Assembly: GCF_900302465.1 (NCBI RefSeq)
Contig: NZ_OMOR01000001.1
Coordinates: 1,054,001 to 1,118,000, forward strand
DNA from: Ascidiaceihabitans donghaensis
Lineage (GTDB): Bacteria > Pseudomonadota > Alphaproteobacteria > Rhodobacterales > Rhodobacteraceae
DNA length: 64,000 nucleotides
Direction of reading: 5' to 3'
Part shown: positions 25,490-33,353 of the stretch, in pieces
Position numbering within the stretch: position 1 is the first letter of the stretch
Layout of the letters: each line of letters starts with the position of its first letter
Notes under the pieces: model-generated
Database searches by the model: none
Told to the model about the DNA's origin: nothing
What the model saw: only the letters and a program-made list of their open reading frames with translations
Position numbers and translations under genes: made by a program

Positions 25490-26340
25490 GATCTGAGGCC
25501 TGCGGCTTGAATTTGCGCCTCTGTCACGAATTTTGAGGCGAGCAACGCCGTGACTTGGTTGCCCGTGATGTGTTTGCACATCGGGCTGCGATCACTGATC
25601 CAGCAGGCCAGCCGTTTGTGGTGGTCAACCTGCAATGCTGCCGCCTTTTCTTTGTCTTCTGCCTGCTTCTCAACATAGGCCTGCCAGCGCCGCAACTGAA
25701 ACCAGTTGTCGGAAAAGCAGACCTTGGAACGGGTGAAACCTGCGCTCTCGGTTGCGTAGGCTTGGACGGCTTGCCGCAAGTCCTCCGGCTTGATCCCCTC
25801 CTTCATGGCCTCTCCGATCTGGGCAAGGCAGGCCGCTTTGCTGCGAAGCCGGTCTGGTGGATATGCTGCCAAAATCTTCTCATCTTCTTCATCCTCCGCC
25901 GCCTCGCGCTTGCGCGTAGGTGGTTTATGGATGGTTTTAGGATGGTTTGGGGGCCGTGGTGGCCCCGGTACCCCGGCCACTGTGGCCCCCGTACCGGGGC
26001 CAGGCTGGACGGGGGCCACTGTGGACCCCGTCTCAATCTTGGGTTCCAGCGTAGGTTCCAGCGCTTCGACCTTGGCCAGATCGATCCGGTAAACAACGGT
26101 AAAGCCGTTCTTGCAGGTGCGTGCGCCGGTCTCGACCAGGATGCCTTCCTTCAGGAACTCACGCACGGTTCGCTTGACGGTGGTCTCCCCCAGCTCGGTG
26201 TGACGCTGAATTGTTCCCTTAGAACACCAGATGCCGGAGCCGTCGTCGCTCGCCTTGTCAGCAAGAAACATGATAATCTGTTTGCGCGCCGCGCTACCGA
26301 ACTTCCGTTCCGCGCATGTGTTCGCAACTCGCCAGCTCAT
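25486..26340 (-). CDS. replication-type HTH protein of the mobilization region
   Basis: The N-terminal 95 residues form a winged helix of the HTH_36 type seen in plasmid Rep-like proteins (KQIIMFLADKASDDGSGIW, CSKGTIQRHTELGETTVKR, EFLKEGILVETG). A Pro/Gly-rich linker (about 110-140) joins a C-terminal helical region that includes FSDNWFQLRRW, a DnaT/phage replication-like segment. Such genes commonly precede mobC in roseobacter mobilizable plasmids. It may start replication of excised element C or regulate the mob operon; the first is favoured but not shown. Confidence 0.6.
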   Translation of the reverse strand: MSWRVANTCAERKFGSAARKQIIMFLADKASDDGSGIWCSKGTIQRHTELGETTVKRTVREFLKEGILVETGARTCKNGFTVVYRIDLAKVEALEPTLEPKIETGSTVAPVQPGPGTGATVAGVPGPPRPPNHPKTIHKPPTRKREAAEDEEDEKILAAYPPDRLRSKAACLAQIGEAMKEGIKPEDLRQAVQAYATESAGFTRSKVCFSDNWFQLRRWQAYVEKQAEDKEKAAALQVDHHKRLACWISDRSPMCKHITGNQVTALLASKFVTEAQIQAAGLRS

Positions 26341-26453
26341 TGGAGAGCCTTGCCGAGGGAGTTTGACAATTGGCAGCTAAGTATTTGAATTCCTGTAGGG
26401 GGTTTGACACCATTTACGATAGTAACCGTTTGATTGCGCTGGATAAGCGCCGG

Positions 26454-26504
26454 ATTGAAAATCCTCGTGTCGGTGGTTCGATTCCGCCCCCGGGCACCAT
26501 TTAA
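26454..26504 (+). repeat. att site 3: right end of element C
   Basis: Third copy of the 51-bp tRNA-Phe-derived repeat, identical to att site 2. Here the bases before it (GCCGG) would extend the anticodon stem by a few pairs but the rest of a tRNA is missing. It marks the border between accessory DNA and the chromosome-like region that follows; 10,056 bp separate it from att site 2. Confidence 0.9.
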
Positions 26505-26787
26505 AAATCATTAAAATACTCTGTCGACTTCCTTCTGTGTCAGTGGGAAAACACGCTCGCGTAGCGGCGTCAAATTACACAATATTAGCAATGTTGGAAA
26601 ATCGTCACCTCCCAGCTTGATAGGACGGCCGTGCCTTTGGGCGGGGGTCCTCCAACTGTTGAAAATGCACAAGCCAGTGAGAAATCAGATTGATTGGATT
26701 GTCTGCGGGGGTAAGGCTTCAGAGGGGCAAACGATCATCAATGTCTACTATTTAACTGCACCGGCGTGGCAGCGTTGGGGCACGCCT
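26505..26787. other. non-coding region between island and LacI gene
   Basis: About 280 bp without a protein-like frame. The short inverted repeat GGCGTG (26763) and CACGCC (26781) lies just 3' of the minus-strand LacI gene and could be a weak terminator, but no T tract follows. Confidence 0.4.
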
Positions 26788-27804
26788 TCATATACTTGTA
26801 AGCGACGCCCGCATGACGATAGAAACGTCCAGCTGGCGGGTCACTTTTTCAGATCGTTTCTCAATCAATCCGACCAAGCTTTGGGCTGCGATGCGACCCA
26901 TTTGACGATGGGGCACATGCACAGTGGTAAGAGCCGGAAAAACGTGCTTGGCCAACTCGATATCGTCGAAGCCCGTCACTGAAACATCGCCGGGTACATC
27001 AAGATCCAGATCGCGCGCCTTGGAAATGGCGCCAGATGCCAGAACATCGTTTCCGCACATTACAACTGTTGGTTTTTCGTCGGCTTGCATCAATTCGGCA
27101 AAAGCTGCCGCGCCGTTCTCTGTTTCATATGGGGTTTCAATGACGGGCAGGGCAGCCAGATCAAAACCGTGCGCCTGCCAGCTGTCTTGGATACCGGCCA
27201 ACCGTCCGGCGGCGCGGTCGTTTCCTTCGGTGATGCCAGAAATCACAGCAATCCGGCGGTGCCCCATTTCAATGACACGATCCGCTAAAAGCCGCATCGA
27301 TGCGCGGTTGTCAAACCCGACTGAGGCATGGCCCTTGTCCGGCATAGAGGCCCAAGCCAGCACAGTTGGAATGCCACGTCGAGCAAGGTAGTCATAAACG
27401 GCCTCGTCCCGTTCATAGCCGATCAACAGCAGGCCATCGGCACCACGTGCCACAAGTTCCCGAATTTGCTGGGCTTCCAGTTTCGGTTGATAGGCGCTGC
27501 TAGAGACGAGCAGATTGTACCCTTGCTCAAGCAGCGTTTCCTGAAACGCTTGCAGCCCACGTGCGAAAATCGCGTTCTCCATCGTTGGGATAATTGCGCC
27601 AATTGTATGTGACTGTTTTGCTGCCATCGCACGCGCATTGAAATTGGGCGTGTACCCAAGTGATTCGACGGCCTCCATCACTTTTGACAGCGTTTTGGGT
27701 GACACTTTTTGCTTTTCATTCAAACAACGCGACACCGTTGCGGTCGAAACGCCTGCAGCATTTGCGACATCATCCAACGTGGGAATGTGCGGTGACACGT
27801 GCAT
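26788..27804 (-). CDS. LacI-family transcriptional regulator of the sulfonate operon
   Basis: A 338-residue repressor with the LacI HTH (TLDDVANAAGVSTATVSRCL, then LGYTPNFNARAMA hinge helix) and a periplasmic-binding-protein-like effector domain (GAIIPTMENAIFARG, GADGLLLIGYERDE, VSVTGFDDIELAKHV). It is divergent from the TRAP/HpsN operon, and two palindromic LacI-type operators lie between them, so it most likely controls that operon and itself. The inducer is not readable from sequence; a C3 sulfonate or its oxidation product is inferred from the target genes. Confidence 0.9.
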   Translation of the reverse strand: MHVSPHIPTLDDVANAAGVSTATVSRCLNEKQKVSPKTLSKVMEAVESLGYTPNFNARAMAAKQSHTIGAIIPTMENAIFARGLQAFQETLLEQGYNLLVSSSAYQPKLEAQQIRELVARGADGLLLIGYERDEAVYDYLARRGIPTVLAWASMPDKGHASVGFDNRASMRLLADRVIEMGHRRIAVISGITEGNDRAAGRLAGIQDSWQAHGFDLAALPVIETPYETENGAAAFAELMQADEKPTVVMCGNDVLASGAISKARDLDLDVPGDVSVTGFDDIELAKHVFPALTTVHVPHRQMGRIAAQSLVGLIEKRSEKVTRQLDVSIVMRASLTSI

Positions 27805-27870
27805 TTACAGTGGGTTCCTTGGAATATCCTGATGGTTCCAACGTATGATAACAATCGATGTTGTAAAAGA

Positions 27871-27884
27871 TGTAAGCGCTTGCA
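27871..27884. promoter_or_regulatory. LacI-type operator, distal copy
   Basis: TGTAAGCGCTTGCA, a near-perfect palindrome with the central CG typical of LacI/GalR operators. It sits between the divergent regulator and the TRAP operon, 23 bp from the second copy. Confidence 0.75.
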
Positions 27885-27893
27885 ATTTATATT

Positions 27894-27907
27894 TGTAAGC
27901 GCTTACA
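27894..27907. promoter_or_regulatory. LacI-type operator, proximal copy
   Basis: TGTAAGCGCTTACA, a perfect 14-bp palindrome. Its centre is 23 bp from that of the first copy, about two helical turns, so two dimers could bind on the same face. It lies 34 bp before the first gene of the operon, a position suited to blocking transcription. Confidence 0.8.
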
Positions 27908-27941
27908 CTGGGGCAAGAACCAGACAGCAGGGAGGCTCGTC

Positions 27942-28130
27942 ATGTTTCTCATTGGTGCAGTTATTGTATTCACGGTGTTCTTTTCGAACGTGGCTTTGGG
28001 CGCTTTTGCCGATGCAGCGTTTCTTGGAGACGTTGGGGAAATGTTGGTTCTGTCTTGTGCGACGGTTCTGTTTGTCGTCGCCATTTTAAGAAAAGAAGCT
28101 GACCGCTCGAAGAACGACGGCAGTCAATAA
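27942..28130 (+). CDS. small membrane protein heading the TRAP operon
   Basis: A 62-residue protein with two hydrophobic segments (MFLIGAVIVFTVFFSNVALG and EMLVLSCATVLFVVAIL) and a charged tail. ATG 27942 follows AGGGAGG at good spacing, so it is translated well. Tiny membrane proteins of this kind accompany some roseobacter TRAP operons, and a link with the transporter is inferred from position alone. It is the first gene after the twin operators. Confidence 0.7.
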   Translation: MFLIGAVIVFTVFFSNVALGAFADAAFLGDVGEMLVLSCATVLFVVAILRKEADRSKNDGSQ

Positions 28131-28151
28131 GTCCAAAGGGAGGAGATCCAA

Positions 28152-29303
28152 ATGGATCATCAAGATCGCAAAGAGATTGCGTCACTAGAACGCCGGAATT
28201 TTCTGAAAGTTGCATCGACTGCGGGCTTCACCGCCGCCTTGGTCGCAGGTGCCGCAGGAACGCTTTGGTCTACCGAAGCCGCAGCGCAATCAGCCAATGA
28301 AGAGCGTGATCGTGAAGCCGCAGCAGAGCACACAATGACCATCGCTACAGCGTATGTTCTGGGTGCATCACGCAGCTATCCGATCATGCAGCTGGATCTC
28401 AAGGAAAACATCCAGAACGCCACAAATGGCAAAGTCTACGTCAAACTGGCCCCCGGTGGTCAGTTGGGTGCCGGCGGCGCGCTTGTTCAGGCTGTTCAGG
28501 GTGGCACCATTCAGGCCGCACAGCATTCGCTGTCCAACTTTGCGCCCTTTGCGTCCACAGTTGATCTGATCAACATGCCTTACCTCTGCGGGTCCAACCA
28601 GCGCTTCACCAACCTTGTGAACTCTGACTTCTGGAACACCAACGTCACACCCAAGATCGAACAAAACGGCTTTAAGCCGCTGTTCTACGTGAACATTGAC
28701 CCACGTGTTGTGGCCGTTCGCAAAGGCGGCAACGGTGCCGTGTTGACGCCAAGTGATCTGGATGGGGTGAAGTTCCGCGTGCCGGGATCGGCGATGTTGC
28801 AGCAGTACTACCGTATGGTTGGCGCCAACCCGACGCCGGTTGCATGGGGTGAGACGCCGTCTGCGATCCAGCAAGGTGTGGCTGATGCGCTTGATCCATC
28901 TGTTGGCGCACTTTACGTCTTTGGTTTCAAAGACATGCTGTCCCACGTGACGTTCACGCAGGCCGTGCCGGATTCGCAGGTTTATTCGTGTAACCTCGAA
29001 TGGTTCAATTCCATGCCTGCTGACGTTCAAGACGGGATCATGTGGGCGTCCGAGATGTCCGGCCACCAGAACCTTGCCAAAGTGCCATCTGCGCGTGCGC
29101 ATGCCATGGCTGAACTGTCCAAAGCTGGCGTCGAATTCCACAGCCTGTCTGAGGATCAACTGGCCGAATGGAAAGCAGCCGGTGGGTATCAGCGTTCCGA
29201 ATGGGACAAGTTCAAAGTTGAGCTTGCCGGTTCCATGGACGCCTTCGCGCAAATGGAAGAAGCTGCGGGTACGCAAGGCAAATACTACGTACACGACGCG
29301 TAA
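28152..29303 (+). CDS. dctP: TRAP transporter substrate-binding protein (DctP), Tat-type signal
   Basis: Periplasmic solute receptor of a tripartite ATP-independent transporter. The N-terminus has a twin-arginine signal (RRNFLK at residues 14-19, then a hydrophobic stretch and ...TEAAAQ cleavage region). The mature part shows the DctP fold segments VYVKLAPGGQLGAGGALVQ, the conserved Arg region VKFRVPGSAM and WGETPSAIQQGVADALD. At 383 residues it is normal length. In this operon the likely ligand is 2,3-dihydroxypropane-1-sulfonate, by analogy with HpsKLM transporters. An intergenic hairpin follows it. Confidence 0.9.
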   Translation: MDHQDRKEIASLERRNFLKVASTAGFTAALVAGAAGTLWSTEAAAQSANEERDREAAAEHTMTIATAYVLGASRSYPIMQLDLKENIQNATNGKVYVKLAPGGQLGAGGALVQAVQGGTIQAAQHSLSNFAPFASTVDLINMPYLCGSNQRFTNLVNSDFWNTNVTPKIEQNGFKPLFYVNIDPRVVAVRKGGNGAVLTPSDLDGVKFRVPGSAMLQQYYRMVGANPTPVAWGETPSAIQQGVADALDPSVGALYVFGFKDMLSHVTFTQAVPDSQVYSCNLEWFNSMPADVQDGIMWASEMSGHQNLAKVPSARAHAMAELSKAGVEFHSLSEDQLAEWKAAGGYQRSEWDKFKVELAGSMDAFAQMEEAAGTQGKYYVHDA

Positions 29304-29310
29304 ACGAACC

Positions 29311-29338
29311 TGTCGGACGCTTATTCAGGCGTCCGACA
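29311..29338 (+). terminator. intra-operon hairpin after dctP
   Basis: A perfect 10-bp stem (TGTCGGACGC at 29311 pairing with GCGTCCGACA at 29329) with an 8-base loop, followed by a C/T-rich run. It lies 8 bp after the receptor gene and 78 bp before dctQ. Such hairpins act as partial terminators or 3'-end stabilisers that give more receptor than membrane subunits. Confidence 0.7.
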
Positions 29339-29415
29339 CCCTTTCTCTTCGACATGCAGAGCGGTCCGCACACGGGATGTGCCCTCTGTTCGCATGACAA
29401 CCGAATGGACGGATT

Positions 29416-29928
29416 ATGGAATTCCTGCGCAAATTTGATAACAACGCGGAACGCTGGTTGCTTTTGACCTTTTACGTGATGCTGGTCATCACAATGGCCG
29501 TCGAAGTGCTGCGCCGCGAGATATTCGCCTATTCGTCCATCTGGGGCGAAGAAATCGTGCGGTATTCCTTTATTTATCTGGCGTGGATCGGGGCCTCTGC
29601 CGCCGTTAAGGAACGCGCGCACATCCGGATTGATGTGGTTATGCATTATCTTGGTCAACGCCCCAAGGCGCTGCTTTATATGTTTGGCGACATCGTCATG
29701 ATGATCGTCGCCGTCATTGCGCTGTATTGGTCGTTTGAATCTGTGCATGTGTCGTGGAAATTCGGATCGGTGACGGATGGTTTGCGCATCTCGAAGGTCT
29801 GGTTCCTGATGGCGGTGCCAACAGGTTTTGCCCTGATGATCTGGCGATTGCTGCAATCGCTACGCCGCGACTTCATTTCCCTCAAGACTGGCAAGCCGGT
29901 CTATGAGGGCGACACTCTGTTTGATTGA
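29416..29928 (+). CDS. dctQ: TRAP transporter small permease (DctQ)
   Basis: The 170-residue protein has four membrane segments in the DctQ pattern, with the family motif region FAYSSIWGEEIVRYSFIYLAW and KERAHIRIDV. It forms the small integral membrane subunit, pairing with DctM. It starts 112 bp after dctP, beyond the hairpin, and is followed by dctM after 11 bp. The length is typical. Confidence 0.9.
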   Translation: MEFLRKFDNNAERWLLLTFYVMLVITMAVEVLRREIFAYSSIWGEEIVRYSFIYLAWIGASAAVKERAHIRIDVVMHYLGQRPKALLYMFGDIVMMIVAVIALYWSFESVHVSWKFGSVTDGLRISKVWFLMAVPTGFALMIWRLLQSLRRDFISLKTGKPVYEGDTLFD

Positions 29929-29939
29929 GGAGCGACGCT

Positions 29940-31268
29940 ATGCTTTGGAATACTGTCGCGCAGACTGTTGAGCTTGGCTGGGATTTTTATGTGCCGGTCA
30001 TCCTGTTCGTGGCGCTTATCGCAATGGCCGTGCCTGTGTGGGCGGCGATTGGATCCTCTGCCATTTTGATGTTGCTCATGTCCGGCGACCTGCCGCTCAG
30101 CCTTGTGGGCGAGCGTTTGTTTACCGGCATTGACGCCTTTGCATTGACGGCGATCCCGCTGTTCATCCTGACCGGCGACGTGTTGGTTCGAACGGGGCTC
30201 AGTCGTAAATTCCTCGACGTGGCCGAGGCGCTGACATGTTTTACCAAAGGCGGGTTTGGGTCTGCGACAGTGCTGGTCTGCGGTATGTTCGCTGCGATCT
30301 CGGGCTCTGACGCGGCGGGTGCTGCTGCGGTGGGCCGTATGACGATCGCCCGTCTGGTCGAAGCTGGATACCCCCGCCCCTATGCCTGCGCGCTGGTGGC
30401 CGCTGGTGCCTGTACCGGCATCCTGATCCCACCTTCCATCGCCTACATCATCATCGGCCTTGTGCTGGGGGTTTCCGCCTCCACCTTGTTCCTCGCGGCC
30501 TTGATCCCCGGTCTGTGTATTTTGTTTGCGATCCTGATCACTAACCTCGTTGTGAACCGGATCTACGCTTATGAGGGCGGCGGTAATCTGACGTTTATGG
30601 AATGGCTCGGCAACCTTGGCCGTTCCCTGAAATCAGGCTGGTATGCGTTCATCGTGCCCGGCATCATTTTTTACGGGATTTTCTCGGGCCGTCTGACCCC
30701 AACAGAAGCTGGGGCAACAGCCGTCGTGGTCACAATCTTGATGGGTTTCCTCCTCAGAACGCTGAGCTTTGCTGATTTTCCCGCAATGTTGGTCAGCTCG
30801 GCCAAGGTCAATGGCGTGATCCTTCCGATCATCGCCTTTTCTGCCCCACTGGCCGAAGCCCTCGCGATCATGGGTGTGCCACAAGGCTTTGTGACCTCAG
30901 CCACTAGCCTTACCAATGAACCGTGGATCCTGATCCTGTTGATGATCGGCATCCTGATCGCGGCGGGTTGTGTGATGGAAACCACGCCCAACATCGTGAT
31001 CCTTGCGCCGATCCTTCAACCTTTGGCCGAAAACATCGGCATGAATGAAATCCAGTTCTGCATCATGATGATCACTGCCCTTGGTGTGGGATTCATCACG
31101 CCACCGCTGGGCCTTAACCTCTTTGTTGTCTCGGGCATTACGGGCGAATCTATTCTGAAGATCGCCGCACGCGCCGTGCCCTTTGTATTGTGCATGTTTG
31201 TCGTGGTGTTATTCATTGCCTATGTGCCAGCCGTTTCAACGACTTTGCTTCCAGATATCTACAAGTAG
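29940..31268 (+). CDS. dctM: TRAP transporter large permease (DctM)
   Basis: Sodium-coupled large subunit with about 12 membrane segments; conserved blocks include VWAAIGSSAILMLLMSGDLP, GMFAAISGSDAAGAAAVG, ACTGILIPPSIAYIIIG and FITPPLGLNLFVVSGI. ATG 29940 is chosen because TTGAGGAGCG precedes it; the frame opens earlier inside dctQ. It has 442 residues, the usual size. Together with DctP and DctQ it would import the operon's sulfonate substrate. Confidence 0.9.
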   Translation: MLWNTVAQTVELGWDFYVPVILFVALIAMAVPVWAAIGSSAILMLLMSGDLPLSLVGERLFTGIDAFALTAIPLFILTGDVLVRTGLSRKFLDVAEALTCFTKGGFGSATVLVCGMFAAISGSDAAGAAAVGRMTIARLVEAGYPRPYACALVAAGACTGILIPPSIAYIIIGLVLGVSASTLFLAALIPGLCILFAILITNLVVNRIYAYEGGGNLTFMEWLGNLGRSLKSGWYAFIVPGIIFYGIFSGRLTPTEAGATAVVVTILMGFLLRTLSFADFPAMLVSSAKVNGVILPIIAFSAPLAEALAIMGVPQGFVTSATSLTNEPWILILLMIGILIAAGCVMETTPNIVILAPILQPLAENIGMNEIQFCIMMITALGVGFITPPLGLNLFVVSGITGESILKIAARAVPFVLCMFVVVLFIAYVPAVSTTLLPDIYK

Positions 31269-31279
31269 GACCCCAAAAA

Positions 31280-32587
31280 ATGACACGCGAATATCTCAAA
31301 AAGGCGACCCTGACATCGGCGTCCGGCGCATCCGACGTCCACGATACGGTTGTCTCAATTCTGGATGACATCAAAGCGGGTGGCGACGCCAAAGCGATGG
31401 AATATGCCGCAAAGTTCGACAATTACGCGGGCAATGTTCTGTTAACGCAAGCCGAAATCGAGGCCGCAAGCGCGTTGGTGCCGGACAAGTTGAAGGCCGA
31501 TATCCAGTTCGCCCATGACAACGTCAAACGCTTTGCCGAATTGCAAAAAAGCACGGTTGCAGACGTCGAGATGGAGATCAAACCGGGCTATGTGGCTGGT
31601 CAAAAAGCGATCCCTGTCGATGCGGCAGGCTGCTATGTTCCCGGCGGCCGCTACAGCCACATTGCAAGCGCGATTATGACCGTCACCACAGCCAAAGTGG
31701 CGGGATGCAAACACATCACAGCGTGTTCGCCACCGCGTCCCGATGTTGGCGTGGCCCCTGCTATCATCTATGCGGCACATATCTGTGGTGCCGACAAGAT
31801 TTTGGCGATGGGCGGCGTGCAAGGCGTTGCGGCCATGACCTATGGGTTGTTTGGGTTGCCAAAAGCCAACATCCTCGTCGGTCCCGGCAACCAGTTTGTG
31901 GCCGAAGCCAAGCGCATCTTGTTCGGCAGTGTCGGCATCGACATGATTGCTGGCCCCACCGACAGCCTGATTTTGGCGGACAAACACGCCGATGCGCATA
32001 TTGTGGCAACCGATTTGGTCAGCCAGGCCGAACATGGCTACAATTCACCAGTCTGGCTGGTCACGGATGATCGTGCATTGGCCGAAGATGTCATGGCTCG
32101 TGTGCCCGATTTGATCGAAGACTTGCCGCAGCTGAATCGCGACAACGCCTTTGCAGCGTGGCGCGATTATGCCGAAGTCATCGTGTGCGTAGACCGCGTC
32201 GACATGGCGAATTGCAGCGATGAATACGCCCCAGAGCATTTGACGGTGATGGCCGAAGACCTTGATTGGTGGTTGGAAAACCTGACCTGCTATGGCTCCT
32301 TGTTTTTAGGTGAAGAAACCACCGTGTCCTACGGCGACAAAGCGTCGGGCACCAACCACGTTCTGCCGACCTCAGGTGCTGCGGGCTACACTGGCGGTTT
32401 GTCTGTGCACAAGTACATGAAGATCGTGACATGGCAGCGCGCCACGCAAGAAGCTTCCAAAGATGTGGCGATTGCGACGGCCCGTATTTCACGGCTTGAA
32501 GGGATGGAAGGACACGCGCGCGCCGCAGATGTGCGTCTGGCCAAATACTTCCCCGGCGAAAACTTTGACCTGACAGCCGAAGGGTGA
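31280..32587 (+). CDS. hpsN: HpsN-like sulfopropanediol 3-dehydrogenase
   Basis: A histidinol-dehydrogenase-family protein (435 residues). HpsN oxidises (R)-2,3-dihydroxypropane-1-sulfonate with two NAD+ to (R)-sulfolactate. Family segments are AIPVDAAGCYVPGGRY, VGPGNQFVAEAKR, AGPTDSLILADKHAD, the EHGYNSPVWL region and SGTNHVLPTSGAA. It is not a his operon gene: it follows a TRAP transporter and precedes sulfonate genes, which separates HpsN from true HisD. The ATG at 31280 is 11 bp after dctM. Enzyme specificity is inferred from family and context. Confidence 0.8.
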   Translation: MTREYLKKATLTSASGASDVHDTVVSILDDIKAGGDAKAMEYAAKFDNYAGNVLLTQAEIEAASALVPDKLKADIQFAHDNVKRFAELQKSTVADVEMEIKPGYVAGQKAIPVDAAGCYVPGGRYSHIASAIMTVTTAKVAGCKHITACSPPRPDVGVAPAIIYAAHICGADKILAMGGVQGVAAMTYGLFGLPKANILVGPGNQFVAEAKRILFGSVGIDMIAGPTDSLILADKHADAHIVATDLVSQAEHGYNSPVWLVTDDRALAEDVMARVPDLIEDLPQLNRDNAFAAWRDYAEVIVCVDRVDMANCSDEYAPEHLTVMAEDLDWWLENLTCYGSLFLGEETTVSYGDKASGTNHVLPTSGAAGYTGGLSVHKYMKIVTWQRATQEASKDVAIATARISRLEGMEGHARAADVRLAKYFPGENFDLTAEG

Positions 32588-32591
32588 AGAC

Positions 32592-33353
32592 GTGACCGAC
32601 ACCGACACTCTTTTTGATCTGTCTGGCAAGGTTGCCTGTATCACAGGCGCCAGTTCGGGCCTTGGACGTCGTGCAGCGATCACGCTGGCTGCGGCGGGGG
32701 CTTCGGTTGTGGGTATTGCAAGACGTGCAGAGGCTTTGGACAGCCTTTGCGCTGAAATCGGTCCCAAGGCTGCGGGGGTCGTGGCCGATGTGGCAAACCG
32801 CGAAAGCCACGCGCAACTGGTTGGTGATGTTTCTGCCCCCTTTGGCGCACCGGACATTCTGATCCATGCGGCGGGTGTCAACACGCGGCAAGCGGCGGAT
32901 GATGTGACACCAGAGGGCTGGGATCAAACAATTGCCCTGAACCTGTCTGCGCCGTTCTTTTTGTCGCAAGCCTTTGTACCTGCGATGCAAGCGAAAGGCT
33001 GGGGGCGCATCGTGAATTTTGCGTCATTGCAAAGCACACGGGCCTTCCCCGGTGGCATTTCCTACGGCGCGACCAAAGGCGGCATCAGCCAGTTGACCCG
33101 CGCCATGGCCGAGGCGTGGTCCCCCCAAGGGATCAACACAAATGCCATCGGACCGGGTTTTTTCCCGACAGAGCTGACGGCGGCGGTTTTTGACGATCCG
33201 GCACGTGCGGATCGAAATGCCGCGCAGACTTGTGTGGGTCGCAACGGCACGATGGAAGACATGGACGGTCCGATCCTGTTTTTGTGCTCGGATGCGTCGG
33301 CCTTTGTCACAGGGCAGGTTCTTATGGTTGACGGGGGGTTCACCGCAAAATGA
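32592..33353 (+). CDS. SDR-family dehydrogenase of the sulfonate operon
   Basis: A classical short-chain dehydrogenase: cofactor motif TGASSGLG near residue 20, NAG-like AAGVN, catalytic Ser in FASLQST, Tyr-x-x-x-Lys in YGATKGG, and VDGGFTAK at the end. GTG 32592 is 4 bp after hpsN. In related operons HpsO and HpsP oxidise and reduce carbon 2 of dihydroxypropanesulfonate to interconvert its enantiomers; this gene and the next probably fill those roles, but which is which I cannot say. Confidence 0.75.
   Translation: MTDTDTLFDLSGKVACITGASSGLGRRAAITLAAAGASVVGIARRAEALDSLCAEIGPKAAGVVADVANRESHAQLVGDVSAPFGAPDILIHAAGVNTRQAADDVTPEGWDQTIALNLSAPFFLSQAFVPAMQAKGWGRIVNFASLQSTRAFPGGISYGATKGGISQLTRAMAEAWSPQGINTNAIGPGFFPTELTAAVFDDPARADRNAAQTCVGRNGTMEDMDGPILFLCSDASAFVTGQVLMVDGGFTAK

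Noticed and set aside
25555-26388. 277-codon plus-strand frame opposite the replication-type gene
   Set aside because: Antisense shadow; the minus-strand protein has a recognisable winged helix and overlaps mobC in operon fashion.
28368-29294. 308-codon minus-strand frame inside dctP
   Set aside because: Mirror frame of a strongly conserved TRAP receptor, with no start signal of its own.
31280-32587. Histidine biosynthesis HisD
   Set aside because: The fold family is the same, but the neighbours are TRAP transport and sulfonate genes and no other his gene is near, so HpsN is favoured.
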